Shown here piece by piece: positions 29,493 through 37,461 of a DNA stretch of 55,745 nucleotides (position 1 is its first letter; each line of letters starts with the position of its first letter). The position numbers and the translations under genes were made by a program. Source of the stretch: Actinomadura kijaniata NBRC 14229 (GTDB taxonomy: Bacteria; Actinomycetota; Actinomycetes; Streptosporangiales; Streptosporangiaceae); NCBI RefSeq assembly GCF_001552175.1, contig NZ_BCQR01000066.1, positions 1-55,745 of the forward strand. The letters are read 5' to 3'. Under the pieces are notes generated by a model, which was given only the letters and a program-made list of their open reading frames with translations, had not been told where the DNA came from and did no database searches.

Positions 29493-30704
29493 TCACCGCC
29501 GGGCGCGGGCCGGGACGAGCGGCACCGCCAGCAGCGGGGTCAGCGCCGCGAACGCCCACACCGCCTCCCAGGGAGCGACCTCCAGCAGCGCCGGGACGAC
29601 CAGCGGGGTGACGAACGCGGCGCCGAACAGCGTGGTGCCCGCCAGCCCGAGCGCGCTGCCGGCCCGGCCCGCGCCCGCCATGACGGCGGCCTCGGTGTAG
29701 AGGACGCCGTGCCAGGCGTTGGCCAGCAGCCCGCCGAGGGCCAGCGCGGCGACGGTCAGCGCGACGGGCGCGGAGGTGAGCACGGCCGCGCCCGCCATCG
29801 CGACCGCGGTCGCCAGCGCGATGATCCGCACCAGCACTCGCCGGTCCCGGCCCCGGTCGCTGAGCAGCCCGGTCCCGATGCGCGCCGCGCCCCCGCCCAC
29901 CTGGGCGACGATGACGGCGAGACCGGCCAGCAGCGTTCCCTGGCCGCGCGCGTCGTGCAGGAAGATCCCGGTGAAGGTCAGCACGGCGAACTGCGGGACG
30001 GTCAGCAGCCCTCCGGCCAGGGCGAGCCGCCACACGTCCGGGCGGCGCAGCGGCGAGGGCCCGGCCGCGGGACGGGCGCCGGGCGCGGCCCCGCCGTCGT
30101 GCTCGTGCAGCCACCGCCAGGTCGCCGCGACGCTGAGCAGGCACAGCAGGGCGAGCGCCAGGTAGGCGGCGCGGAAGCCGTACGTGCCGGCCAGCCAGGG
30201 CACCAGCGCGACGCCGACGGCTCCCCCGGCGGGGATCGCGGCCTGGCGGACGCTCATCGCCAGCCCGCGCTCACCGTCGGCGAACCAGGTCATCACCGCG
30301 CGCCCGGAGGCGCTGTTGACGCTGGCCCCCAGGGCTCCGAGGGCGAACACGCAGCCGGCCAGCATCGCCGTCCCCACCCCGTCGCCGGGCGCGGCCACCG
30401 CCGCCATCAGCGCCAGCAGCGCCCCGGTCGCGGTCAGCCCGGTGATCAGCGTCCGGCGGTCCCCGAGCCGGTCGGTGAGCATCCCCCACAGCAGGTCGCA
30501 GGTCGCCACGCCCAGGCTGAGGCAGCCCAGGACCAGCCCGAGCCCGGCGGTGGACAGCCGGTAGTCGGCGCGCATGACGACGCCGGCGACCGGCAGCCCG
30601 GAGAACATCGCCGAGAAGCTGGCCTGCGCGCCCACCCCCACCGCCAGTACCACCCACCGATGCCGCGACGCGCTCCGCGCCTCCCCTGCGACGAGCGTGG
30701 CCAT
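29493..30704 (-). CDS. MFS transporter
   Basis: A 403-residue major facilitator with about 12 membrane helices. The loop 2-3 motif is seen as GMLTDRLGDRRTLI, and SVRQAAIPAGGAVGVAL resembles the helix-5 motif. Probably an exporter or metabolite carrier; the substrate is unknown. It faces the MBL gene end 3 bp away and is divergent from a CGNR regulator, with two identical operators between them. Confidence 0.9.
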   Translation of the reverse strand: MATLVAGEARSASRHRWVVLAVGVGAQASFSAMFSGLPVAGVVMRADYRLSTAGLGLVLGCLSLGVATCDLLWGMLTDRLGDRRTLITGLTATGALLALMAAVAAPGDGVGTAMLAGCVFALGALGASVNSASGRAVMTWFADGERGLAMSVRQAAIPAGGAVGVALVPWLAGTYGFRAAYLALALLCLLSVAATWRWLHEHDGGAAPGARPAAGPSPLRRPDVWRLALAGGLLTVPQFAVLTFTGIFLHDARGQGTLLAGLAVIVAQVGGGAARIGTGLLSDRGRDRRVLVRIIALATAVAMAGAAVLTSAPVALTVAALALGGLLANAWHGVLYTEAAVMAGAGRAGSALGLAGTTLFGAAFVTPLVVPALLEVAPWEAVWAFAALTPLLAVPLVPARARR

Positions 30705-30718
30705 GCGCCCTCCCGAAA

Positions 30719-30739
30719 GTAACCGTCTCAGATGGTTAC
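30719..30739. promoter_or_regulatory. Operator GTAACC-N9-GGTTAC, copy 1
   Basis: A perfect 6-bp inverted repeat with a 9-bp spacer, 15 bp upstream of the MFS start. A second copy with identical arms lies 41 bp away, about four helical turns, so both can be bound on one DNA face. Confidence 0.75.
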
Positions 30740-30759
30740 GAAAGATGGCAGCCGCCGAA

Positions 30760-30780
30760 GTAACCTGTCAACTCGGTTAC
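30760..30780. promoter_or_regulatory. Operator GTAACC-N9-GGTTAC, copy 2
   Basis: Identical arms and spacer length to copy 1, ending 9 bp before the CGNR gene start. The spacer contains TGTCAA, which on the minus strand reads TTGACA and could be the MFS -35 box. Confidence 0.75.
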
Positions 30781-30789
30781 CATCGAGGG

Positions 30790-31326
30790 GTGGACTTCAC
30801 CTTCGTCAGCGGCAACCTCGGCCTGGACCTCGCCGGAACGGTCGGCCACCGCCGCAACGAGCGGGTCGAGATGCTGGCCTCACCGCAGGACCTGGGCCGG
30901 TGGGTCGTCGCCGCGGGCCTGCTCGACACGCCGCCCGCCGTGACCGGGGACGACCTGCGCCACGCCGTGGCGCTCCGCGAGGCGATCTACCGCCTGGCCA
31001 CGGCCGCGCGGCGCGGGGAGCCCCTCCCCGGCCCCGACCGCGAACGGCTCAACACGGCCGCCGCTCCCCCACCGGCCGGCGTGACGCTCACCGCCGACGG
31101 CCTGGAACGGACCGGCGACCTGCCGGCGGCGATGTCCAGCGCCGCGCGGGCCGCGATCGAGCTGCTCGGCGGCCCCGGGCGGGACCTGATCCGCGAGTGC
31201 GAGGCGGCCCCGTGCACGAGGCTGTACGTGGACGCCTCACACCGCCGCACCCGCCGCTGGTGCGACATGCGAGGCTGCGGAAACCGCGCCAAGGCCGCCG
31301 CGTTCCGCGCCCGCCACCAGCAGTGA
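30790..31326 (+). CDS. CGNR zinc-finger (ABATE-domain) regulator
   Basis: A 178-residue putative transcription factor. The N-terminal ABATE domain begins FVSGNLGLDLAGTVGHR, and the C-terminal zinc finger has CTRLYVDASHRRTRRWCDMRGCGNRAKAAAFRAR with the CGNR motif. GTG 30790 is chosen because VDFTFVSGN is the usual start. Two palindromes in the divergent promoter region make autorepression and control of the MFS gene likely. Confidence 0.9.
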   Translation: MDFTFVSGNLGLDLAGTVGHRRNERVEMLASPQDLGRWVVAAGLLDTPPAVTGDDLRHAVALREAIYRLATAARRGEPLPGPDRERLNTAAAPPPAGVTLTADGLERTGDLPAAMSSAARAAIELLGGPGRDLIRECEAAPCTRLYVDASHRRTRRWCDMRGCGNRAKAAAFRARHQQ

Positions 31327-31377
31327 CCCCACCTGAACGGAACCGAAGCACGCACCGGGAAGCCGACGGCGCATACC

Positions 31378-31839
31378 TCGTTCACGCGACCGGGACGAGG
31401 TCGGCGCTCGACTCCCTACCTTCCCGCAGATGGAGCCGAGTCACACGGCAGGAGGCTGACGGCAAACGCGGCAACGAGCGAGACCTGAGCCCTCGTTCAC
31501 GCCGTTCGGAGGGGTCCGGCACTCGACTCCCTGCGTTTCCGCAGATGGGACCGGGTCACACAGCAGGAGGCCGACAGCAAGCGCGGCAATAGACGAGATC
31601 CGGGCCCTCCTCCACGTGGCCCGGACGGGGTCCGGCATGCGGCTTCCTGCGCTTCCGCAGGTGGGGCTGAGTCACATGGCAGGGGGCTGACGGCAAGGGT
31701 GGCAGCAGGCGAGACTCGGGCCCTCTTTCGCGCGGTGCGGGCGGGCCTGGTGCGTGGAGCTTCGGGTTCTCGCGGATGGGGACAGGGGCGCGTCGCGGAG
31801 GCGGCGGGCGGTGTGATGGAGCCGGGGTGGCCGGAGATC
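31378..31839. repeat. Tandem array of four ~115-bp repeats
   Basis: Units start at 31378, 31493, 31608 and 31724 (periods 115, 115, 116). Copies 1-3 are clearly alike: a tcgttcacg-type start, gactccct, ttccgcagatg, gagtcacac, ggcaggaggctgacggcaa and gagcgagac blocks in order. Copy 4 is more diverged, and a partial unit precedes copy 1. Spacing and unit length do not fit CRISPR. No start codon and ribosome site support a protein, although the minus strand can read a repeated RCRxCRQPPA peptide. Confidence 0.75.
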
Positions 31840-32189
31840 GTCGGCGATGCCGGTCGGCGGGCGGGGCGGCGGCGTGGTCCGCGCGTTCTCGTGAACGGGG
31901 ACAGGGCTCGCGCCGCGGGGCCGGTGTCCGTGTGGGGCGGCCGCGGTCATCGCGCTTCGGTGGGCGGAGGTCGCCGACCGGATCCGTGACCGCGGCCGCC
32001 TTGGGCGACGGTGTGCCGTATGCCCCGGCGGGGCGGGGCATACGGCGGCGGCGTTCGTTGGTAGCTGCGGCGGTTGGGTTCGGGGACGTGGGGGGATCAC
32101 GCTCCGGTCGCGGTGACCGGAACGCTGGTTCCGGGCGCGGGTCCCGGCGTCGGTGCGCCGGATCGGCCCGGACGGCGGTTACCGTGGGG
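31840..32189. other. Non-coding region after the tandem array
   Basis: About 350 bp with no credible gene. It contains a possible fifth, badly decayed repeat remnant (ttctcgtgaacggggacagg near 31888) and a strong hairpin at 32015-32046. Nothing else was recognised. Confidence 0.55.
32015..32046 (-). terminator. Perfect 12-bp hairpin beyond the GPGG micro-protein gene
   Basis: GCCGTATGCCCC (32015-32026) and GGGGCATACGGC (32035-32046) pair perfectly around 8 bases. It lies 144 bp past the stop of the minus-strand micro-protein gene and may be its terminator. Confidence 0.55.
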
Positions 32190-32336
32190 TCAACCGAAGA
32201 TGCTGACGCCGCCGGGGCCGATGAGCAGGCCGACGACGATCAGGATGATGCCCCACAGCAGGTCGCGGCGCGCCACGAGGACGTAGACGCCCGCGATGAC
32301 CAGTACGACGGCGATGATCCACAAGAGAGTAGCCAT
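32190..32336 (-). CDS. GPGG-motif small membrane protein
   Basis: A 48-residue protein, too short for usual length cut-offs. It begins MATLLWIIAVVLVIAGVYVL, follows with ARRDLLWGIILIVVGLLIGP and ends GPGGVSIFG. Two membrane segments (about 4-21 and 26-40) separated by a short basic turn, ending in the conserved GPGG motif found in many actinomycetes. The function is unknown. ATG start with a G-rich ribosome site. Confidence 0.88.
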   Translation of the reverse strand: MATLLWIIAVVLVIAGVYVLVARRDLLWGIILIVVGLLIGPGGVSIFG

Positions 32337-32439
32337 GTGCCGGTGGTCCCCCCAGAGAAAGAAGACAAACTACTCATGCGGGGATGGGCAGGAAACATCT
32401 CGGTCACGGATCCGCCAAGAACGGAACGGAGTCGCACGG

Positions 32440-33132
32440 ATGTTCGTTGTCTCCGTCACACCGCGTCCGGTCAGCCGCATCCGCTCAGACCGCAATCGGG
32501 GCCGACACCAGGGAGATGCCATCCGCAGAGCCGACCCGACCGAGACCACCAACGAACTGCGTTACCCCCGGGGAACGCTGGTGCTCGTCGCCGGGCTGCC
32601 CGGCGCGGGCAAGAGCACCCTGCTGGACCGGCTGTACGGGCTGCGCGGCGACGAGAAGCTGCCGGTCCCGGCCGGTCCCGCGCTGGTGATCGACTCGCGG
32701 CAGGCACGCAACTGGTGGGCGCGGTTCCTGGGGCCGGTGCCGCCGCGCGCCCGCGTCCCGATCGTGCACACCACGCACGTGTGGCGCATCACGCGGGCGG
32801 TGCTGGGCGGGCGCAGCGTCGTGGCGCACACGCGCGGGACGTGGCCGCACATCCTGCGCGGCTTCGCCTGGCTGACGCGGCGGCGCGGCACGCAGGTCCA
32901 CATGGTCCTGCTGGACGTGGACCCCGGGACCGCGCGCGCCGGGCAGTACGCGCGCGGCCGCATCCTCACGCCGGCGACGTTCGCGCGGCACGTGCGGCTG
33001 TGGCAGCCGATCATCGCGCGGGCCCGCGCCACCGGGACGCTGCCGCCGGCCGCCGGGGTCACGGTGCTGGACCGCGCCGCCGCCGACCGGCTGAAGGCGA
33101 TCTGCTTCGACGAGGTCAGCGCAGCGTCCTGA
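32440..33132 (+). CDS. P-loop NTPase (AAA/kinase-like)
   Basis: A 230-residue protein. LVLVAGLPGAGKSTLLDRLYG is a clear Walker A; MVLLDVDPGTARAGQYARGR resembles the lid region of small-molecule kinases, with arginines likely contacting phosphate. It could phosphorylate a metabolite or antibiotic; the family is not certain. ATG 32440 with CGGAG upstream is chosen; the frame is open further back without homology. Its end overlaps the convergent lipase gene by 17 bp. Confidence 0.8.
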   Translation: MFVVSVTPRPVSRIRSDRNRGRHQGDAIRRADPTETTNELRYPRGTLVLVAGLPGAGKSTLLDRLYGLRGDEKLPVPAGPALVIDSRQARNWWARFLGPVPPRARVPIVHTTHVWRITRAVLGGRSVVAHTRGTWPHILRGFAWLTRRRGTQVHMVLLDVDPGTARAGQYARGRILTPATFARHVRLWQPIIARARATGTLPPAAGVTVLDRAAADRLKAICFDEVSAAS

Positions 33133-34366
33133 ACCAGCGCACCGTCAGGGCCGTGCCGGTCAGGTTCGAGCCGAGGTGGCGGGACTCCTCGTAGACGCGG
33201 TCCCCCACGTCGATCACCGGGGCGCGCACGCCGCGGGCGCGGAACGCGGCCGCGAGGCGGTCGGTGTTGCCGGTGACGGCCTGCTCGTCGTCGCTGATCT
33301 TGTAGAGGCGGACCGGGACGCGCGGCGTCCAGCCCATGACGGCGGCGGCGTCCTGGCGGAGGGCCTCGGCCAGCCTCCCCCCGGGGGCCCGCAGCATCTC
33401 CTGGCCGCGCGGGGTGAGCAGCTCGGTCAGCGTGCCGGGCAGCCCCTGGAACATCTCCGCGCCGGGCGTGTTGCCGTCGAAGTACTTCTCGACGCGGCCG
33501 GCGTAGGGCGGGCGGAACACCTCGTCGGGCGTCCGGTAGAGGCCGTGGGTGCGGTTCCAGGAGGTCAGCAGGTAGGAGGCGTACACGACGGCGTACTTGG
33601 CGGGGATCCTCCCGCCCACCGTGGCGGGCAGCTGGGTGCCGCCGAAGTCGTAGGCGCCGCTGATCGGCGCGACGGCCCGCACCCGGAACCACGGGTCGGC
33701 GCCCTCCTGCAACGCCCGCGCCAGGCCGAGCGCCGCCGAGGCGCCCTGCGAGAAGCCGGTGACCAGGACCTGGCGTTCCAGGGCGCGGCCGGTGCGCGGG
33801 GCGAAGTTCCGGGCGGCGCGCAGCATGTCCAGCGAGGCGGTCGTCTCCGACGGCACGTGCATCCACGGGTGGGCGCCGGGCCCCTTGCCGAGCCCGAGGT
33901 AGTCGGGCGCGACGGCCGCGAAGCCCGCGCCGCCGTAGGTGACGGCCGCGCCGGGACCCCACACGTCCTTGGTGACGGATGGGGCGTCCTTCTTGTAGCT
34001 CATGGTCCCGTGCGTGTAGGAGACGGTCCGCAGGCTGCGGTCGCCGTTGCGCGGCAGGACCAGCAGCCCGCTGGCGGTGGTGGGGCGCTTCCGGGCGTCG
34101 ACGGTGCGGTAGACCAGCCGGTAGGCGTCCACGCCGTACCGGACGGCCCTGGCGTCGAAACCGTCGGAGGCCAGCCAGGCACGCGCCTGCTTGGCCGACA
34201 TGCGCTTGACGCGGACGGAGGAGACGATCTCGCCCCGCGTGTCCGCCCGCACCGCGGCGTGCGTCCGGGCGGCGGTGTCCGCGTGCGCGGCGAGCCCGCC
34301 GACCGCGCCGGCCGCCAGTCCCGCCGTGAGGACGACCACGAGGCCGCGGCGTGCGCTGAAGTTCAT
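33116..34366 (-). CDS. Secreted alpha/beta hydrolase, secretory-lipase-like
   Basis: A 416-residue protein with a Sec signal peptide (RRGLVVVLTAGLAAGAVGGLAAHA). The nucleophile elbow is VLVTGFSQGASAALGLA (GxSxG), with GLLVLPRNG before it and late Asp/His candidates (KISDDEQAV, EESRHLG). It resembles the secreted lipase (LIP) family acting on esters outside the cell. ATG start. Overlaps the P-loop NTPase gene tail. Confidence 0.88.
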   Translation of the reverse strand: MNFSARRGLVVVLTAGLAAGAVGGLAAHADTAARTHAAVRADTRGEIVSSVRVKRMSAKQARAWLASDGFDARAVRYGVDAYRLVYRTVDARKRPTTASGLLVLPRNGDRSLRTVSYTHGTMSYKKDAPSVTKDVWGPGAAVTYGGAGFAAVAPDYLGLGKGPGAHPWMHVPSETTASLDMLRAARNFAPRTGRALERQVLVTGFSQGASAALGLARALQEGADPWFRVRAVAPISGAYDFGGTQLPATVGGRIPAKYAVVYASYLLTSWNRTHGLYRTPDEVFRPPYAGRVEKYFDGNTPGAEMFQGLPGTLTELLTPRGQEMLRAPGGRLAEALRQDAAAVMGWTPRVPVRLYKISDDEQAVTGNTDRLAAAFRARGVRAPVIDVGDRVYEESRHLGSNLTGTALTVRWFRTLR

Positions 34367-34463
34367 CAGATGCTCCTGAGATGTCCCGAAATCAACGAGC
34401 TTCAGCGTGCCGACCGGCCCGTCGAACCGGCATCGCGCGCGGCGGTGATCTCCGGGTTCCCTC

Positions 34464-35426
34464 TCAGGTAGCGGGCGGGACCGCCGCGGGCGCCGGTTCC
34501 ACCAGCACGTCCCCCTCCTCCAGCGGGACGGAGCAGGCGTCGCAGACCAGGCGGGGGACGAACGCCCGCCCGCACCCCCGGTGCGTCGCGACGAGGGCGG
34601 GGCCGTCGGGGGCGCGGAACCAGCGCTGCCCCCAGTCGATCGCCGTCATCACCACCGGGAAGAACGCGCGTCCCTTGTCGGTCAGCCGGTACTCGTTCCA
34701 GGCGGCGCGGTCGGCGCTCGGGCGGCCCGCCAGCACCCCCAGCCCGGTGAACGTGCGCAGCCGGTCGGCGACCATCGCCGGCGGCGCGCCCATGGCCTGC
34801 TGGAACTCCCCGAAGCGGCGCGCGCCCAGGAACGCCGCGCCCAGCATCACCACCGACCACCGGTTGCCGATCAACGCCATGGTCTCGGGGAACAGGCCCG
34901 CGCCGCCCGCCCCGGCGGCCCCGGAACGGCGGCGGGTCGTCGCGGCGGGCACCGAGCGCCCGTCGCCGCCGCTCGGCCCCAGGCGGCCGTCGACGTCGCG
35001 CGGCCGGACGCCCTGGCCGCACTCCGCGCAGGCCAGCAGCGGTTCCATGCGCTCGCCGCAGGCCCGGTGCCGCATCCACGGCAGGGTCTCGTGGTGCCCG
35101 GCGACCCACCGGTACTCCCACGCCCAGATCGACACCAGGACCGGCCAGAACTCCCGGCCCCGCCGCGTCAGCCGGTACTCGTACCGGGTGGGCCGCCGCT
35201 GGTAGGCGGCGCGCTCCAGCAGGCCGCTGTCGGTGAGCAGCGCCAGTCGGGCCGACAGCACCGAGTCGGAGATGGCCAGGTGCTCGCGCCAGTCCGCGTA
35301 GCGCCGCACGCCCTGGTGGGCGTAGCGCAGGATCAGCAGCGTCCACTCGTCGCCCGTCAGGCCCATGGTGACGGCGATGGCGTTCCGCCCTCCGGGGGGC
35401 AGCGGGGTCGGCGTCGCCTCGTCCAA
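34464..35426 (-). CDS. Tandem-duplicated HxlR regulator
   Basis: A 320-residue protein with two complete HxlR winged-helix domains. The first spans about 15-130 (GLTGDEWTLLILRYAHQGVRRYADWREHL) and the second about 180-300 (LIGNRWSVVMLGAAFLGARRFGEFQ). Each is followed by a Cys-rich finger (ACAECG; CGRAF with CDAC). HxlR proteins normally dimerise, so this is a single-chain dimer-like form. TTG 35426 has GGGGGAG about 6 bases upstream. It follows the carotenoid oxygenase gene by 13 bp, in the same operon. Confidence 0.88.
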   Translation of the reverse strand: MDEATPTPLPPGGRNAIAVTMGLTGDEWTLLILRYAHQGVRRYADWREHLAISDSVLSARLALLTDSGLLERAAYQRRPTRYEYRLTRRGREFWPVLVSIWAWEYRWVAGHHETLPWMRHRACGERMEPLLACAECGQGVRPRDVDGRLGPSGGDGRSVPAATTRRRSGAAGAGGAGLFPETMALIGNRWSVVMLGAAFLGARRFGEFQQAMGAPPAMVADRLRTFTGLGVLAGRPSADRAAWNEYRLTDKGRAFFPVVMTAIDWGQRWFRAPDGPALVATHRGCGRAFVPRLVCDACSVPLEEGDVLVEPAPAAVPPAT

Positions 35427-35439
35427 CCCGCGCTCCCCC

Positions 35440-36957
35440 TCACAGACCGATCGCCTCCGCGGCGGTGTCGGTGTCGCGCCAGCGCGGCAGGGCCGAGCCG
35501 GGCGCCCAGGCGGAGTGGGTGCCGCTGGAGATCCGTTCCGGGAGCCGCAGGCGGGCCACCGGGCCGTCGGTCAGCCGGGCCGCGTCGAACACCAGGCACT
35601 CGGAGGCGTCGGTGTTCATGTCCGTCGTCAGTGTAATGAGGTAGCCGTCGTCCTCGGCGGTGGCGCCCGCGCGCGGCGCCATGGCGGTCTCGCTGCCGTA
35701 GACGCCCTCGGGGAACGCGTACCGCTCCTGCGCCCCGGTGCGGGTGTCGTGCCGGACGATCCCGTCCATCAGGAACCAGCCCGGCTTCTGGGTGACGGCG
35801 TAGGTGTAGCGGTGGGGGCGTCCGCCGTGCCCCGGGTTGATCGTGCCGAACTCGGTGTACCGCTCCGCCAGGTGCTCCTCCCTCACCTGGCCGGTCGCCA
35901 GGTTCAGCCGCCACCGGTGCAGGCGGGTCTGCATGCGTTCCAGCGCCAGGAAGCGGAACATGCGCTGGTAGACGCCCTCGCCGCGGGGGTCGGGCGGTTC
36001 GGGGCAGCCCTGGAAGAACCCGTCGAGGACGATCTCGTCGCCGTCCTCGTAGGCGTTGGCGAAGTGCAGCACGTAGGTCGGCTCGGCCTCGAACCAGCGG
36101 ATCCGCGAGGCGTCGCCGCGCCGCGGCATCACGCCGAGGCGGGAGGGCAGGTCGGGGTGGAAGCGGGAGGCGTACCTGCCCCGCTCCAGCAGCTCCGGGT
36201 CCCAGAACAGCGGGAAGTCGTTGAAGATCGCGTAGTTCTCGGTGAACGCCATGTCGTGCGGCAGCCGCGCGCCCGGCAGCGGGACGTCGGCGTGGTGGAC
36301 GAGGCGGTCCCGGTCGTCGACCACGCCGTACCGCAGGTGGGGGGCCTCGGTGGAGTAGCTGAAGAACAGCAGCTCGCCGGTGTGCCCGTCGGTCTTGGTG
36401 TGCGCCGAGACGCCCCAGTCGGAGGGGAAGCCGCCGCCCCAGGTCGCCTTGCCGACGGTGTCGAGGGTGAGGGGGTCGAGCCGGTAGAGGTCGCCGCACT
36501 GCCAGAAGCTCGACAGGACGTGGCCGTTATGCACGACGACGTCGGTGCTGGAGGCGTCCTTCATGCGGGTGCGCGCGCCCCAGCCGTCCGGCCGCCGCGA
36601 CAGCGCGGGACGGTCGGCGATGCCCGCCCACAGCGCCTCGCCCGCCTCCTGCTCGGCGAGGAACCCGTCGGTGCGGACGAACCGGTTGCGGTAGAACGCC
36701 CTCCCGTCGCGGAACCCGACGACGTGGACCATGCCGTCGCCGTCGAACGGGTGGTACAGGCGGATCGCCGGGTGGACGGGGTTCTCGGTGTTGCGCAGGT
36801 AGACCCCGTCGAGGTCGGCGGGGATCTCGCCCTCGACCACCGCCAGGTCGTCGGCGCGCCACTCGGTGGTCTGCGGGCGCCAGGGGCCGGTGCGGTAGGG
36901 GTGGTCGTCGTCCCCGGGGAGGGTGGACAGGACCCGTCCCACGACCTCAACGTCCAT
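35440..36957 (-). CDS. Carotenoid/stilbene cleavage oxygenase family
   Basis: A 505-residue seven-bladed propeller iron enzyme. The four iron-binding histidines sit in VSAHTKTD, LPHDMAFTENY, LHFANAYEDGD and GTHSAWAPG. The start DLDGVYLRNTENP and HPFDGDGMVH are typical. It should split a conjugated double bond in an apocarotenoid or stilbene with O2. ATG 36957 overlaps the preceding thiolase remnant by 11 bp. A regulator gene follows. Confidence 0.92.
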   Translation of the reverse strand: MDVEVVGRVLSTLPGDDDHPYRTGPWRPQTTEWRADDLAVVEGEIPADLDGVYLRNTENPVHPAIRLYHPFDGDGMVHVVGFRDGRAFYRNRFVRTDGFLAEQEAGEALWAGIADRPALSRRPDGWGARTRMKDASSTDVVVHNGHVLSSFWQCGDLYRLDPLTLDTVGKATWGGGFPSDWGVSAHTKTDGHTGELLFFSYSTEAPHLRYGVVDDRDRLVHHADVPLPGARLPHDMAFTENYAIFNDFPLFWDPELLERGRYASRFHPDLPSRLGVMPRRGDASRIRWFEAEPTYVLHFANAYEDGDEIVLDGFFQGCPEPPDPRGEGVYQRMFRFLALERMQTRLHRWRLNLATGQVREEHLAERYTEFGTINPGHGGRPHRYTYAVTQKPGWFLMDGIVRHDTRTGAQERYAFPEGVYGSETAMAPRAGATAEDDGYLITLTTDMNTDASECLVFDAARLTDGPVARLRLPERISSGTHSAWAPGSALPRWRDTDTAAEAIGL

Positions 36958-37303
36958 CGGTGCCCTCCTCGGCGACCAGGCTGACGGTGGTGGTGGCGCT
37001 GCCCCCGATGTTGAGGGCGCCGACCCGGCGGGCCCCCTCGATCTGGTACGCCCCGGCGACGCCGGTGACCTGCCGGGCGGCGTCCACGGGCGTCCCGCCG
37101 AGCCGGCCCTGGCCGGTGAAAAGCTGGCCGAACGCGTTGCCGACGTGGATCACCTCGACGGCGTCCGGGCCGACGCCCGCCGCGGTCAGGGCGCCGTCCA
37201 CCACTTCGCGGGTGAGGTCGGCGAACTCCAGGCCGGCCCGCGCCCAGTTGCGGGCGAAGTCGGTCTGGTGGCCGCCCAGGACCCAGATGCCGGTCCGTGC
37301 CAT
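36947..37303 (-). pseudogene. Thiolase with large in-frame internal deletion
   Basis: A 118-residue frame that matches only the two ends of an SCP2-type acetyl-CoA acetyltransferase. The N-terminal part is WVLGGHQTDFARNW to HVGNAFGQLFTGQGRLGG, the C-terminal part QVTGVAGAYQIEGARR and LNIGGSATTTVSLV. Thiolases are usually near 400 residues, so about 280 are missing, including the catalytic cysteine and the HPIG histidine segment. The frame is intact and the start retains a normal position, so a peptide may still be made. It is unlikely to be a working thiolase. Confidence 0.75.
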
Positions 37304-37343
37304 CGGCGCCTCCTCGGTAAGGTCCGGTCTGCGATACTACAAC

Positions 37344-37354
37344 TAACAGAGTTA
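37344..37354. promoter_or_regulatory. Palindrome TAAC-N3-GTTA before the thiolase remnant operon
   Basis: TAACAGAGTTA lies about 40 bp upstream of the remnant's start, 4 bp upstream of a -10-like TAGTAT (minus strand, 37334-37339). The position suits a repressor site, possibly for the operon's own HxlR-type regulator. Confidence 0.45.
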
Positions 37355-37461
37355 CCGGCCGAGGGGGCGGACGTCATGGCCTGCCCATCGCCATGCCTGC
37401 GGCGCGGCGGGGCGGGGCGTCGCCGTCCCGTTGGAACGTCTGCGACTCCCCGCGCCGCCCG

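Noticed and set aside
31378..31839. CRISPR array
   Set aside because: Units are about 115 bp with similarity throughout; there are no short exact repeats separated by unique spacers and no cas genes.
31441..32100. Repeat-peptide ORFs on the minus strand in the tandem array
   Set aside because: No ribosome sites, poor third-position bias, and the peptide repeat is explained by the DNA repeat.
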